Under the pieces are notes generated by a model. It was given only the letters and a program-made list of their open reading frames with translations, was not told the DNA's origin and did not search any database. Positions 1-8,265 of a DNA stretch of 41,952 nucleotides are shown one piece after another. Numbering within the stretch: position 1 is the stretch's first letter; the number at the start of each line of letters is the position of its first letter. A program made the position numbers and the translations under genes. The DNA is from Fibrobacter sp. (GTDB lineage Bacteria > Fibrobacterota > Chitinivibrionia > Chitinivibrionales > Chitinispirillaceae): assembly GCA_012515615.1 (NCBI GenBank), contig JAAYYB010000194.1, positions 1-41,952 on the forward strand. The letters are read 5' to 3'.

Positions 1-62
1 GGGAGGGTGTTGCCCTGCATGTCCGATTTCCATATACCATCCTTTTCTACGCCCGCCGGATT
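1..62 (-). pseudogene. Open reading fragment at window edge, possible continuation of the interrupted hydrolase gene
   Basis: On the minus strand, bases 62 to 1 form an open stretch of 20 codons reading NPAGVEKDGIWKSDMQGNTL, which looks protein-like in composition. It lies in the same reading frame as the choice-of-anchor A gene that ends at 114, separated from it by three stop codons in an AT-rich stretch (63-116). It could be the rest of the alpha/beta-hydrolase domain begun in that gene, or chance. The window edge prevents a decision. Another frame is also open here. Confidence 0.25.
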
Positions 63-113
63 TTAAACTCACCAATAAATTAGTTTAATTAACGGAGGAA
101 AACGGACTCGATC

Positions 114-1568
114 TCAGAAACGGGGGGGGTTTTCAGTGATAATTGTAGAATAGTAGAGCATGCTTTTTAGATTTCTTGTTGTCTTTGGGTATACTGGGTG
201 CATAACATCCGGACCAGCAATAAAAAAACTATCTAAATAATCTCCCACTTTCTGCTTTTTTGTAGGTAAATTAAATGTTCCTTCTGGCCAGGAATTAAAT
301 CCATGCACAAAAAGGATCGGGTAAGGCCGGTACAGGTAATCATCACCAGAGTTGTTATCCACTTCAGCATCTGCATCTCCCCGACTTGCTGTAACTGTTT
401 CACCCATAAGGTTCCATTCGAGGTCGCTTCCATCGAAATTCACAGTGAAAGCACCTGTTACTCTACCGCTCTCAAACCTTTCAGGCTGACCAAGACTCTG
501 CCCGCCAGCTCCCTGGTAATAGAAGCAGTTGTCAACAGTTCCGGGCGTAATACTGTAAGCTCCTCCATGATTGTCATACCCGAATGATGCACTGTAAGTT
601 CCATCTTTGTTATCAATGACTCTTTCCAGAACAGGTGTAATTGATGGGGGCATTTCAATATTGTGTGTAAAAAAACTGTGGTGAAACTCTCCATTCCCGG
701 TAATTGTCTTTGCGATCAGGTTCCCATCTATATATCCGTAGTTGAACGAAACATTTGCACCAGGCGCAAGTATGCTCCCTCTGATACCTATACTGTTGAC
801 ATCAAGGGTCAGGCATTCACTGAAATTGAACAGGATATCTTCGGGGGCATTGCAGTAAATGCTTTTTGAAGCGAATGTAACAGTGACACCTGCAATATTT
901 ACTATCGCAATAGCGTTGAGCGGCAATCTGAAATCCAGCGTATGCGCTGATAAAAGATCATTGCTGTTAATCGAGAAAAAGTTTACATCAGCACTGCCGT
1001 TGAAGATAATGCTTCCGTAACCGTCTTTCTGTATTGTCCCGTTTATATGTGAAGCCGCAAGCGTCCTGGATTGAGAAACCAATCTCTGTTCTTCGGCCGG
1101 GAAGTTAACAGGGCAGGTGCCCGGATCTCTGTTAATCACCTTTGTGTTCAAGTAAGCCTCAACTGTTGCGGTGCCCCCGGTAATAAAACTGCCATCGTAT
1201 GTCCCGCCTGTTTGCTGCAGCAGGTTGTTTTTGGTTGCTATATCACCGTGAACAACCGCACTGTAAAGTTCAGTGTTGTTCCCTGAGTAAATTCCACCAT
1301 TAGAAACAGAGCCATTTGTACACTTTACGCTGCCGTAACTTACAAGCGAGTATTGGGAAGGGGTAGCATATTTGCCCATACCATAGCTGTTTAGAGTAAC
1401 ATTTCCCATTCCGGCGATTCTTCCCCCGGCATCGGAATTTTCCATTGTTACCGGCCCAAACGCAAACGCGCTGTATTCATCTGCGATGCCAAGAAATGAA
1501 GCTGAAATCAAATTGGTGGAAAGAAAAACAACTACGGGTATTAAGAAATACCTTCTTTGTGAAAGCAT
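114..1568 (-). CDS. Choice-of-anchor A surface protein with truncated alpha/beta-hydrolase tail
   Basis: The 484-residue product starts with a signal peptide (about residues 1-23, hydrophobic core IPVVVFLSTNLISA). A choice-of-anchor A domain follows (about 25-300), typical of exported surface proteins, with repeated Gly/Asn-rich beta-strand text. Next comes the linked domain with DNKDGTYSASFGYDN and GRVTGAFTVNFDGSDLEW (about 310-400), which often follows choice-of-anchor domains. The last 70 residues open an alpha/beta-hydrolase (PILFVHGFNSWPEG, an oxyanion-type HG motif), but the protein stops before any nucleophile Ser, Asp or His. The stop comes directly after a run of eight C on the coding strand, so a frameshift or decay is possible. 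The start has a CGGAG ribosome site six bases upstream. The role is unknown; the anchor domain is a confident call and the enzyme activity is doubtful. Confidence 0.75.
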   Translation of the reverse strand: MLSQRRYFLIPVVVFLSTNLISASFLGIADEYSAFAFGPVTMENSDAGGRIAGMGNVTLNSYGMGKYATPSQYSLVSYGSVKCTNGSVSNGGIYSGNNTELYSAVVHGDIATKNNLLQQTGGTYDGSFITGGTATVEAYLNTKVINRDPGTCPVNFPAEEQRLVSQSRTLAASHINGTIQKDGYGSIIFNGSADVNFFSINSNDLLSAHTLDFRLPLNAIAIVNIAGVTVTFASKSIYCNAPEDILFNFSECLTLDVNSIGIRGSILAPGANVSFNYGYIDGNLIAKTITGNGEFHHSFFTHNIEMPPSITPVLERVIDNKDGTYSASFGYDNHGGAYSITPGTVDNCFYYQGAGGQSLGQPERFESGRVTGAFTVNFDGSDLEWNLMGETVTASRGDADAEVDNNSGDDYLYRPYPILFVHGFNSWPEGTFNLPTKKQKVGDYLDSFFIAGPDVMHPVYPKTTRNLKSMLYYSTIITENPPRF

Positions 1569-1638
1569 GGGCTACTCCGTGTTAAAAAATTGTGAAATCT
1601 GTTTGCTTTATTTTAAAAAGGATTGATGTTTTTCTCCT

Positions 1639-2619
1639 TTATTCCCAGTTACGCCCCGATTGGAATATGGTATCCTGATAATCTCCATAAATTCCGCCTA
1701 TGTAAACATCACCAGCACCATATGTATATATACCTGTGCTGAAAGTAACGTGAACTTGCTTCCCGAGATTCTTAAATATCTTTTGCTCCAGTGGATATAC
1801 TGGATAGAGGTTCTTGTTTAGAAAACTACTGAAGCTGTAGTATGAAGGTGTCCATGAATCCAAGTTTACCAGATTTATAACGGTTTGGAAATCTGTCATA
1901 TTACCAAACCATAAGCTGTCTGGAATAGTATAGATTGTATCGCAATTTTCCGGTGGGTTGCTGGTCAAATTGGACCTGACAACCCATTTTACTTTTGTGT
2001 TGAGTAAAGGGTCTATTGGTATAGTGAAAAGGTAAAAATCTGCATTTTCAGCCAGATAAATTACTGGGCTAAGTGGTACACTGTCAACGACCCTTTTTTC
2101 AGCAGTACTGTAGAAGTAAGTAGTCCCGGGAATTTTTCCGCCCTCAACTCTTTTATCACCTTTGTTATAAAACGCGTACTGCCCATCAGGGCTGAGGCCG
2201 CCGAAATAAAAGACACTGCTGGCAATCTTGATTTTTTCCCTCGTATTTATGTTGAAAAGGAAAATATCGACATCGTTTTCGTACATCATCCATGGACTAC
2301 TGAAAGTTACGGTCATGGCCGGGCCCATTAACGAAGCCTTTGAACCGGAAGCTATACGGATGGATTTTGTTATTCTTTTCTGGGGGACAGAGTAAATCTC
2401 TAATGTCTGTTCTCCGTCAATATATTCTCCACCATCCCAGGCATTGGCGCTTTCCCTTTGAATATTCACTGTTTTAATAAAACCGACAGTAAGACTGTCA
2501 ATAAGAAAGGAGCCGCCGTAGGTAGTTTCAGTGTATATTTCACCTCCACAACCGGTTAGAAGAAACATGGCTGCCGATATACAGATAAATGAATAAAAAC
2601 AATCACTTTTAAATTTCAT
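1639..2619 (-). CDS. Outer-membrane lipoprotein, possibly beta-propeller
   Basis: The 326-residue product has a lipoprotein signal peptide with lipobox LLTGC and lipidation Cys 24, so it should be anchored to a membrane facing the periplasm or surface. The body is beta-rich. One segment (LSPDGQYAFYNKGDKR) resembles the PD40/WD40-like blades of TolB-type propellers, and neighbouring segments (YENDVDIFLFNINTREK, ADFYLFTIPID) have the same rhythm, but I cannot count full blades. It follows the LolA-like gene after only three bases, so the two are almost surely cotranscribed and may act together at the envelope. I do not recognise a specific family. Confidence 0.8.
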   Translation of the reverse strand: MKFKSDCFYSFICISAAMFLLTGCGGEIYTETTYGGSFLIDSLTVGFIKTVNIQRESANAWDGGEYIDGEQTLEIYSVPQKRITKSIRIASGSKASLMGPAMTVTFSSPWMMYENDVDIFLFNINTREKIKIASSVFYFGGLSPDGQYAFYNKGDKRVEGGKIPGTTYFYSTAEKRVVDSVPLSPVIYLAENADFYLFTIPIDPLLNTKVKWVVRSNLTSNPPENCDTIYTIPDSLWFGNMTDFQTVINLVNLDSWTPSYYSFSSFLNKNLYPVYPLEQKIFKNLGKQVHVTFSTGIYTYGAGDVYIGGIYGDYQDTIFQSGRNWE

Positions 2620-2622
2620 ATC

Positions 2623-3330
2623 TCACAGCATCCGGAAAAATTTCTTCGATTTTCGTTTTATCTTCTTAAATTCATAAAAAATATGCGAAATACGGCCCAA
2701 TGATCCCATTTCAGTATTGATCTCGCTTATCACCGGTTTTCCATCAAACTGGAAGAATTTATAATTGAATACCACTTTGCCGTATTGCGGGTTTTTCATC
2801 ACGCTTTTCGAAACAACCCATGCAGTTGTGTCAAGAGTCAGTTCTATTTCGGTCTTTGTCTTGTTCTCGGTAAATGTCAAAGTGACAGCAATATCTTTTC
2901 CCTCGCTCTTTATCGAGCATTCTGATCTTTTCAACAGGTTAACAGGTGAAAAACTGCCACGCCATCCCGCGATCCCCTGGTTCTCTACTTTATCGAGAGT
3001 GTTTTTATTGGCCGTAACCGTTATGGTCCCATCCGCGGCCCTCATCCATGTTGTATCGCCGCAGGTTGAAGTCTCATTTTTTGATACCGATAATATTATG
3101 CGGTAGCAGGATGGAGGGGTGAATGTTACAAACCCGCTATCCTTTACCGCCATGCCCTGCACATAGGCTGCTGTGGTGAATTTCGCTTCATAAGCAGGCG
3201 GTTTATGATTCTCAGCCTGCTCCAGTCTGGAGATAATCTGCTCTTTGGTGAAAGAATGAGCCTGAAGAGTGAATATTAAGACAGGAAAAAGGATTCTGTA
3301 TATAAGCGCATAAATATTGGCATTTGACAT
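2623..3330 (-). CDS. Exported LolA-like protein
   Basis: The 235-residue product has an N-terminal signal peptide (about 1-27, ending near LQAHS) and then a beta-strand-rich domain of about 200 residues. Several features fit the LolA/LppX-like fold, which binds lipoprotein acyl chains in the periplasm: the opening helix EQIISRLEQAE, the phrase YEAKFTTAAY, the alternating strands, and a closing block on how the product depends on the bound state (VVSKSVMKNPQYGKVVFNYK). The C-terminus is unusually basic (KKIKRKSKKFFRML). It leads a short unit with the lipoprotein gene, which would make sense as a carrier and its cargo. The family call rests on pattern only and is moderate; an unrelated DUF with the same architecture is possible. 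Confidence 0.7.
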   Translation of the reverse strand: MSNANIYALIYRILFPVLIFTLQAHSFTKEQIISRLEQAENHKPPAYEAKFTTAAYVQGMAVKDSGFVTFTPPSCYRIILSVSKNETSTCGDTTWMRAADGTITVTANKNTLDKVENQGIAGWRGSFSPVNLLKRSECSIKSEGKDIAVTLTFTENKTKTEIELTLDTTAWVVSKSVMKNPQYGKVVFNYKFFQFDGKPVISEINTEMGSLGRISHIFYEFKKIKRKSKKFFRML

Positions 3331-3501
3331 GAGAAGCCTGACGGGTGAAGATTAAAAGTGAAGTGGGCAGTTAACAGTAGAAATATAAAGTAAACGGGGC
3401 CTTAAGGCAAGCTGTATCTATTTATGCTCCCGCTGAGAAACCGGTTTGTCGTTTTCGGCTTATCCTGAGCCAGTCTATACTTTTCGGGAAAGGAAAGAAG
3501 A

Positions 3502-3537
3502 AATATCGACCACTGAATATCGAATCTTGAATATCGA
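3502..3537. repeat. Three copies of AATATCGA at 14-base spacing
   Basis: The octamer AATATCGA occurs at 3502, 3516 and 3530, exactly 14 bases apart, the last two inside the longer match GAATATCGAA. The linkers differ. It lies between a terminator and the start of the next gene. It resembles the short AT-rich satellite-like repeats scattered between genes in many environmental genomes, but copy number elsewhere cannot be seen here. Confidence 0.7.
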
Positions 3538-3583
3538 AGTAAAAGGCAAAGAATCTCTGAACGGATACTGCTGAACTCAAATA

Positions 3584-3618
3584 AAAACGGGGTTTCCAAT
3601 GAAGGAAACCCCCGTTTT
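3584..3618 (-). terminator. Rho-independent terminator of the PpiD-like gene
   Basis: Read on the minus strand, the arms AAAACGGGGGTTTCC and GGAAACCCCGTTTT pair with a short loop (TTCATT) and a single bulged base, followed by a T-rich tail. The hairpin starts about 24 bases after the stop codon of the isomerase gene at 3642. Confidence 0.85.
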
Positions 3619-3641
3619 AAAAATCAAAATATAGGACTCTG

Positions 3642-5477
3642 TCAGTCCATATAGAGATCATTAATGTTGCTCTTTATATCAGACTTGTTTTTATAGGCCA
3701 TATACCAGTCGTAGTAGACTTTCTGCTGTGCCTGCTGGCTGAGTCTGTTCTTGATCTGTTCGATTTCAGGAGAATCCCACTGAACACTGTCTACGTCTTT
3801 TTTGTATAGTGTCTTTACAATGTAAAAATTGCCGTTGTATTCTATTACTCCGGAAACCTTCCCCTCGGGCATCGAAAAAGCTGTCGCCGCAACTTTACTG
3901 TTACTGCCTACACCTGCGATGTAATCTGAAACCGAAACAGTATCGGTGACTCCGGAAGTAACTCCTGATTCGACATTCTTGTAGGATGTTAGAGAATCAC
4001 TGGCGTTTATCTTTTTCGCAAGGTCATCAGCATACTGTTTAGATGCATTCTTTCTCTGGTCGTTTGACAACTTTTCAACGATCTGCTGACGCACATCTTC
4101 AAGGGCAAGTGTACCCTTCTTTACTCTGCGCTTTACAGAAAACAGGAAGATCGCATCATTGTTCTCAAGTCTCTCAGATATCGCCATGTTCTCAGGTCCG
4201 AATGTAAACTGCCCTATTCCGGAAACAAAACCTACTCCGGGGATTGGGTCACCTTTCTTGAAAAGGCCTGTTGAATCGAGCTGGATATCTTTCTGTCCCT
4301 TTACAGCTTCAACAAAACCCTTTTCAAGCATATCGACTCTGAGGCTGTCGGCTTTTTCGGCAAGAAGATCCAGAGTTTCCATTGTAGGGGCTATCTTGCG
4401 GAGAATGTGACGGGCCTTGACCTTTAATTCACCGTCCTTCATCTCTTTGCCTTCAACCAGAATCAGATGATAGCCGAAATTCGTTTTAACAGGATCAGAG
4501 ATTTTTCCGGTATCAGAGCTAAAAGCCACAGAATCGAACTCCGGAACCATAGCCCCTCTCTTAAACCAGCCAAGATCTCCACCCCTGACAGCACTTCCCG
4601 GATCATCAGACTCAACCTTTGCCTCTTCAGCAAATGCGTTCGCTACAGGACTGCCCGAAGTCAAGACTCTGTTCTTAAGATCAAGCATCTCCTGCTGGTA
4701 AATCATGTAGTCGTTTTCAGTTGCCTTTTTATCAAATTTTACAAAGTAGAGCTCTGCCTGCTCTTCAGTGGCAAAACTGTCTCTGTTAGCTTCATAGTAA
4801 CCCTTTATTGCCGCTTCGTTGATTTTTGAAGTATCTACCTTGAAGGCACTGCTGTTCACTTTAAGATATTCGAATTTAAGTTTTCTGTGATCCTGACGAT
4901 ACTGATATTCAATTTCGGCTTTAGACGGAACTATTCCGGCATTCATGATTTTTTCAAGCTTTTGAGCAGGGACAATCACCTGTTCGGCATAAGATTCTAT
5001 CTCACGAAGCCAGGGATAGTAGTCATAGTTTTCAGGGCTGTTCAGGAACTGAACATACTTGCTTGTATCATATGCACCATTTGTCTGGAATGCGGAAACA
5101 GTATCTATTCCAGGCAGTGGATTGTTCTTCAGATACTCAAAAACTTCATCTGCTGATGCACCAAGCTTCATTTTTGAGATCACTTCCTGCATCAGAACTC
5201 TGTTAACTTCTCTATCCCATACCTGCCCTGGTATCATCCTGTACTGATAAGGAGAAACTTCCCGCCCGTCTTCCTGAAGCTTTTGCCGTTCAAGGTTCAC
5301 CTGGCGGTCAAAGTAAGTAAGAGGGACATCCTTGCCGTTTATTTTACCGGCAGATGTCATTGAGGACTTTCTTCCGGAAGCGTTCATACCCCAATCCAGA
5401 AAGATTGTTCCCCCAACGAAAGCGATTAGAATAATAAGCATGATTGTGGGAGCCATCTCCCGCATTTTGTGTATCAT
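3642..5477 (-). CDS. Membrane-anchored peptidyl-prolyl isomerase, PpiD/SurA type
   Basis: The product (611 residues from the chosen start) is a periplasmic folding factor for exported proteins. It has one N-terminal membrane segment ([19 protein letters not shown], near residues 12-30), a SurA_N-type helical chaperone region, and a parvulin domain with the classic text [17 protein letters not shown] followed by [10 protein letters not shown] second, weaker parvulin-like unit begins at VKARHILRK. The architecture is that of PpiD, which sits at the Sec translocon exit. The frame is open to 5516, but I chose the ATG at 5477 because AGGAGA lies seven bases upstream and the membrane segment then sits at the usual place. 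It ends in a strong terminator. It is followed on the coding side by no gene for over 300 bases, and it lies downstream of the CtpA gene. Confidence 0.9.
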   Translation of the reverse strand: MIHKMREMAPTIMLIILIAFVGGTIFLDWGMNASGRKSSMTSAGKINGKDVPLTYFDRQVNLERQKLQEDGREVSPYQYRMIPGQVWDREVNRVLMQEVISKMKLGASADEVFEYLKNNPLPGIDTVSAFQTNGAYDTSKYVQFLNSPENYDYYPWLREIESYAEQVIVPAQKLEKIMNAGIVPSKAEIEYQYRQDHRKLKFEYLKVNSSAFKVDTSKINEAAIKGYYEANRDSFATEEQAELYFVKFDKKATENDYMIYQQEMLDLKNRVLTSGSPVANAFAEEAKVESDDPGSAVRGGDLGWFKRGAMVPEFDSVAFSSDTGKISDPVKTNFGYHLILVEGKEMKDGELKVKARHILRKIAPTMETLDLLAEKADSLRVDMLEKGFVEAVKGQKDIQLDSTGLFKKGDPIPGVGFVSGIGQFTFGPENMAISERLENNDAIFLFSVKRRVKKGTLALEDVRQQIVEKLSNDQRKNASKQYADDLAKKINASDSLTSYKNVESGVTSGVTDTVSVSDYIAGVGSNSKVAATAFSMPEGKVSGVIEYNGNFYIVKTLYKKDVDSVQWDSPEIEQIKNRLSQQAQQKVYYDWYMAYKNKSDIKSNINDLYMD

Positions 5478-5612
5478 ACATTCTCCTGTTGAAAATGCTT
5501 GTCGTTTATATTGCAAATTTAGCGGGTGTAAGACCGGGCTTCACTGAAGAAAAACAAGGAAGCAGAAAAGCTGTTCACACTGCAACAGCTACACAGCATA
5601 TCACCCTGAATT

Positions 5613-7460
5613 TTACTCTTTTGTTTCAGCTTGTTTGATTGCTTTAGGATTCAGCAGTCCTGTGTAAGTATTCTGTTCTGCCAGCACTTTTATTGCTGTT
5701 TTCATCTGAGCATCGTCAGCAAGCCTGGAACGATAATATATTTCATGGTCTTGACCAAATTCTCTAATTACGAATGCTTCACGCAAAAGTTTCTTGATTT
5801 CCACCTCATTTTCTGAAAGTGACCTCTTGCTTTCAATGGCAAGGATAGAGTCGAGTCTGGTGGAGATTTTCTGAAGTTCTGTTAGCTCGGATTGTGACCA
5901 TTTAGGTTTTTCCTGAAATCCCGAAAGGCTTTTTCCGGTCGAATCTGTCGTATCCTTTAATCCGGTACCCAGCTTGAACTCATCATACCTGAGCTGAGAG
6001 AGACTCTGGTAATTAAACTTAACAGAGTCGAGGTAGTTATAGAAATCTTTCATTATGTCAGGGGTAATCTGGAAATCTTTTTCTATTTTGACTTTTTTCT
6101 TTTTGAGTTTGGGATATTCGATATTCGCAAACTGAAAAAATGCATCTTTACCGTACAGTGCCCTTATAGGAAAAGCCGGTATCGGCTGCTCCACAACCGA
6201 ATCAGGAATTACACCACCGCTTCCATAAACGATTCTTCCATTTTTTGTCTTGTACTGCGTTGTATCAATTTTTGACGAGGATGATTTGGAAGAGATAGAA
6301 TCGACTCGTTCCTCAGAAGACTCCTCTTCCCCTTCCCCTTCAGACAAGCTGGCATCTGTGCCACGTACGGCGTTTTCCGGCCGGTTAATACAGCGACCCG
6401 AAGGTGTATAGTAGAAAGCAGTAGTAAGCTTTATATGGTGAGTTTTGTCCAGTGGAAGAATGCTCTGCACAGACCCTTTTCCAAAAGTGGTGTCACCAAG
6501 TACAACTCCTCTGTCCCAGTCCTGAATGGCACCAGCAACAATTTCTGATGCGCTTGCGCTGGCATAATTAACCAGCACTGCAAGCGGCAGCTCTTCTGGA
6601 AGAACAGGCTGACTGGCCGAATAAAACTCCTTATTCTGCCCCCTGACCCTTCCCCGGGTAGAAACAACCAGTACTTTCCTTGGTAAAAACTTCTCTGCAA
6701 CCTCAATAGCCTGTGGAAGAAGTCCTCCGGGATTGTGACGCAGATCAAAAACCAATCCCTTTATGTTTTTCTTCAGAAGCTCTTTTATTGCCTTCTCAAC
6801 CTCTGCTCCGGCTTCCTGAGAAAATGTCTGCAGATGAATATATCCGATATCATTTTCAAGCACCCCGTAGTAAGGGACTGACTTGATTGTAATCACTTCC
6901 CTTGCAATCGTATAATCTATGTCTTTTGCTTCACCCTTGCGACGGATCTGAATGGTAACCTTTGAACCCGGTTCGCCGCGAAGCTTTGAGACGGCCTGGT
7001 CTACTGTTATCCCGGCAGTTGATTTCCCGTCGATTTTTATTATCTGATCTCCAGACTGTATCCCGGCTCTTGATGCCGGTGTTCCGGTAATGGGTGTCAT
7101 TACCGTAAGCACTTTATCTCTTATGGAGATCTGGATTCCCAAGCCTCCAAATTTACCCTCTGTATGGATTTTCAACTCCTCATACTGCTTTGCCTCAAAG
7201 TAGCTGGTGTGAGGATCAAGGATTTGAAGCATCCCTTTTATTGCATTGTCAATAAGGTCTTTAGATGGCATCTCCTCGACATAATTCTGATGTATTTTAG
7301 TTGCTACATTGTCAAGGCGAATTATATCTGAATAGAAACTGTCCCCGTCAGCCCGGGTAGAATCTACCACCAGCCCGGCAATGACTACTATCATTATTAC
7401 AATACCGGTAAACGGTGCTTTGCCAATCAGGGCTTTTCTGGAATGTTCCTGCTTTCCCAT
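5613..7460 (-). CDS. ctpA: C-terminal processing protease, CtpA/Prc family S41
   Basis: The 615-residue product is a periplasmic serine protease of family S41A. A signal-anchor segment lies at residues 18-36. The CTP N-terminal helices contain LDPHTSYF (81-88). A PDZ domain covers about 103-180 (GLGIQI, RAGIQSGDQIIKIDG). The protease core follows, with FDLRHNPGG (238-246), the catalytic Ser 303 in ASASASEIVAGA, and the catalytic Lys 328 in TFGKGSVQ, at the same 25-residue distance as Ser 430 and Lys 455 of Escherichia coli Prc. A low-complexity Ser/Glu insert lies near 375-400. Such enzymes trim or degrade misfolded periplasmic proteins. A GGAGA site lies six bases before the ATG. Its neighbour is the PpiD-like isomerase, so the pair looks like envelope protein quality control. 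Confidence 0.93.
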   Translation of the reverse strand: MGKQEHSRKALIGKAPFTGIVIMIVVIAGLVVDSTRADGDSFYSDIIRLDNVATKIHQNYVEEMPSKDLIDNAIKGMLQILDPHTSYFEAKQYEELKIHTEGKFGGLGIQISIRDKVLTVMTPITGTPASRAGIQSGDQIIKIDGKSTAGITVDQAVSKLRGEPGSKVTIQIRRKGEAKDIDYTIAREVITIKSVPYYGVLENDIGYIHLQTFSQEAGAEVEKAIKELLKKNIKGLVFDLRHNPGGLLPQAIEVAEKFLPRKVLVVSTRGRVRGQNKEFYSASQPVLPEELPLAVLVNYASASASEIVAGAIQDWDRGVVLGDTTFGKGSVQSILPLDKTHHIKLTTAFYYTPSGRCINRPENAVRGTDASLSEGEGEEESSEERVDSISSKSSSSKIDTTQYKTKNGRIVYGSGGVIPDSVVEQPIPAFPIRALYGKDAFFQFANIEYPKLKKKKVKIEKDFQITPDIMKDFYNYLDSVKFNYQSLSQLRYDEFKLGTGLKDTTDSTGKSLSGFQEKPKWSQSELTELQKISTRLDSILAIESKRSLSENEVEIKKLLREAFVIREFGQDHEIYYRSRLADDAQMKTAIKVLAEQNTYTGLLNPKAIKQAETKE

Positions 7461-7626
7461 TGCGTCTCCTGAACTAATCGTGTTAACATTATATCCCGGT
7501 ATGATTTATACCATTTTTCACAAAAAATCACTACCGGCCCTGCGCCTTTATACCCTCAACTGATTTCAGGCTTAGGGAACAGTATCTGAAAATACATCAA
7601 GTAGCAATAACAGTTCCTGTTTTTGT

Positions 7627-8265
7627 TCACTTTAAGAGGGCCGATTTCAGAAATTTATTAATCTTTTTATACACAATCTCTGAGATCTCCCCGATCTCTC
7701 TACTTCCATCTATCAGTAAACAACCCTCTGGATCCTTTTCAGCAAGAATCCTGTATCCTTTACGTATTCTATCGAAAAAATCAGAACCGTTCTGCTCAAG
7801 CCGATCCCTCTTTTTACCCATCATCTCCATACGTCTGCAGGAGACTTCCGAGGGAACATCGAAAATAAAGGTACAATCAGGCATCAGGCCCCCGGTGGCA
7901 AAACCGTTAACCTTCTGCAGAAATTCCAGAGACATTCCTCTGCCAAATCCCTGATAAGCAAATGTCGCTTCCTGAAACCTGTCACAAAGGACAACCACAC
8001 CTTTTTTTATAGCTGGTATAATTTTTTCCCTGACATGCTGGGCACGTGCGGCAAGGTATAAAAGAAGCTCACATTCGTTTACCATCTCCGAATTTTCGGG
8101 TGATATGAGTATTTCCCGAATCTTCTCTGCAATCTGTGTCCCGCCGGGTTCTCTTGTAACAAGAACCGGTATGCCATCTTTTTCCAGGTGCGAAGCGGCC
8201 TCTTTCAACTGTGTGCTTTTCCCGCACCCGTCAATACCTTCGAATGTAAAAAAGAATCCCCTCAC
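7627..8265 (-). CDS. tmk: Thymidylate kinase
   Basis: The product (212 residues from the chosen start) phosphorylates dTMP to dTDP in DNA precursor synthesis. It shows the P-loop GIDGCGKST (residues 10-18), the substrate motif TREPGGTQIAEKIR, the DR motif in CDRFQEATFAYQGFGRG, and a basic LID region (KKRDRLEQ). The frame extends upstream to 8313, but the extension runs through the end of secA. I favour the GTG at 8265, whose first base is the last base of the secA stop codon (TAGTG), because it gives the normal family N-terminus and length. This one-base overlap implies translational coupling to secA. Confidence 0.93.
   Translation of the reverse strand: MRGFFFTFEGIDGCGKSTQLKEAASHLEKDGIPVLVTREPGGTQIAEKIREILISPENSEMVNECELLLYLAARAQHVREKIIPAIKKGVVVLCDRFQEATFAYQGFGRGMSLEFLQKVNGFATGGLMPDCTFIFDVPSEVSCRRMEMMGKKRDRLEQNGSDFFDRIRKGYRILAEKDPEGCLLIDGSREIGEISEIVYKKINKFLKSALLK

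Larger units (their letters stand above)
3331..3641. other. Gene-free gap of 311 bases
   Basis: The gap holds the start region of the LolA-like gene, a three-copy short repeat (3502-3537) and the terminator of the upstream isomerase gene (3584-3618). A 65-codon minus-strand frame at 3402-3599 has no ribosome site and no protein-like composition and overlaps both the repeat and the terminator, so I do not annotate it. I see nothing else. Confidence 0.6.

Noticed and set aside
3502-3537. CRISPR array
   Set aside because: The repeat unit is eight bases and the step 14 bases, far too short; no cas gene is near.
3402-3599. 65-codon minus-strand frame in the gap
   Set aside because: No ribosome site, atypical composition, overlaps the repeat and the terminator hairpin.
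7590-7635. Terminator after tmk
   Set aside because: AACAG/CTGTT gives only five pairs and no T-run; too weak to call.
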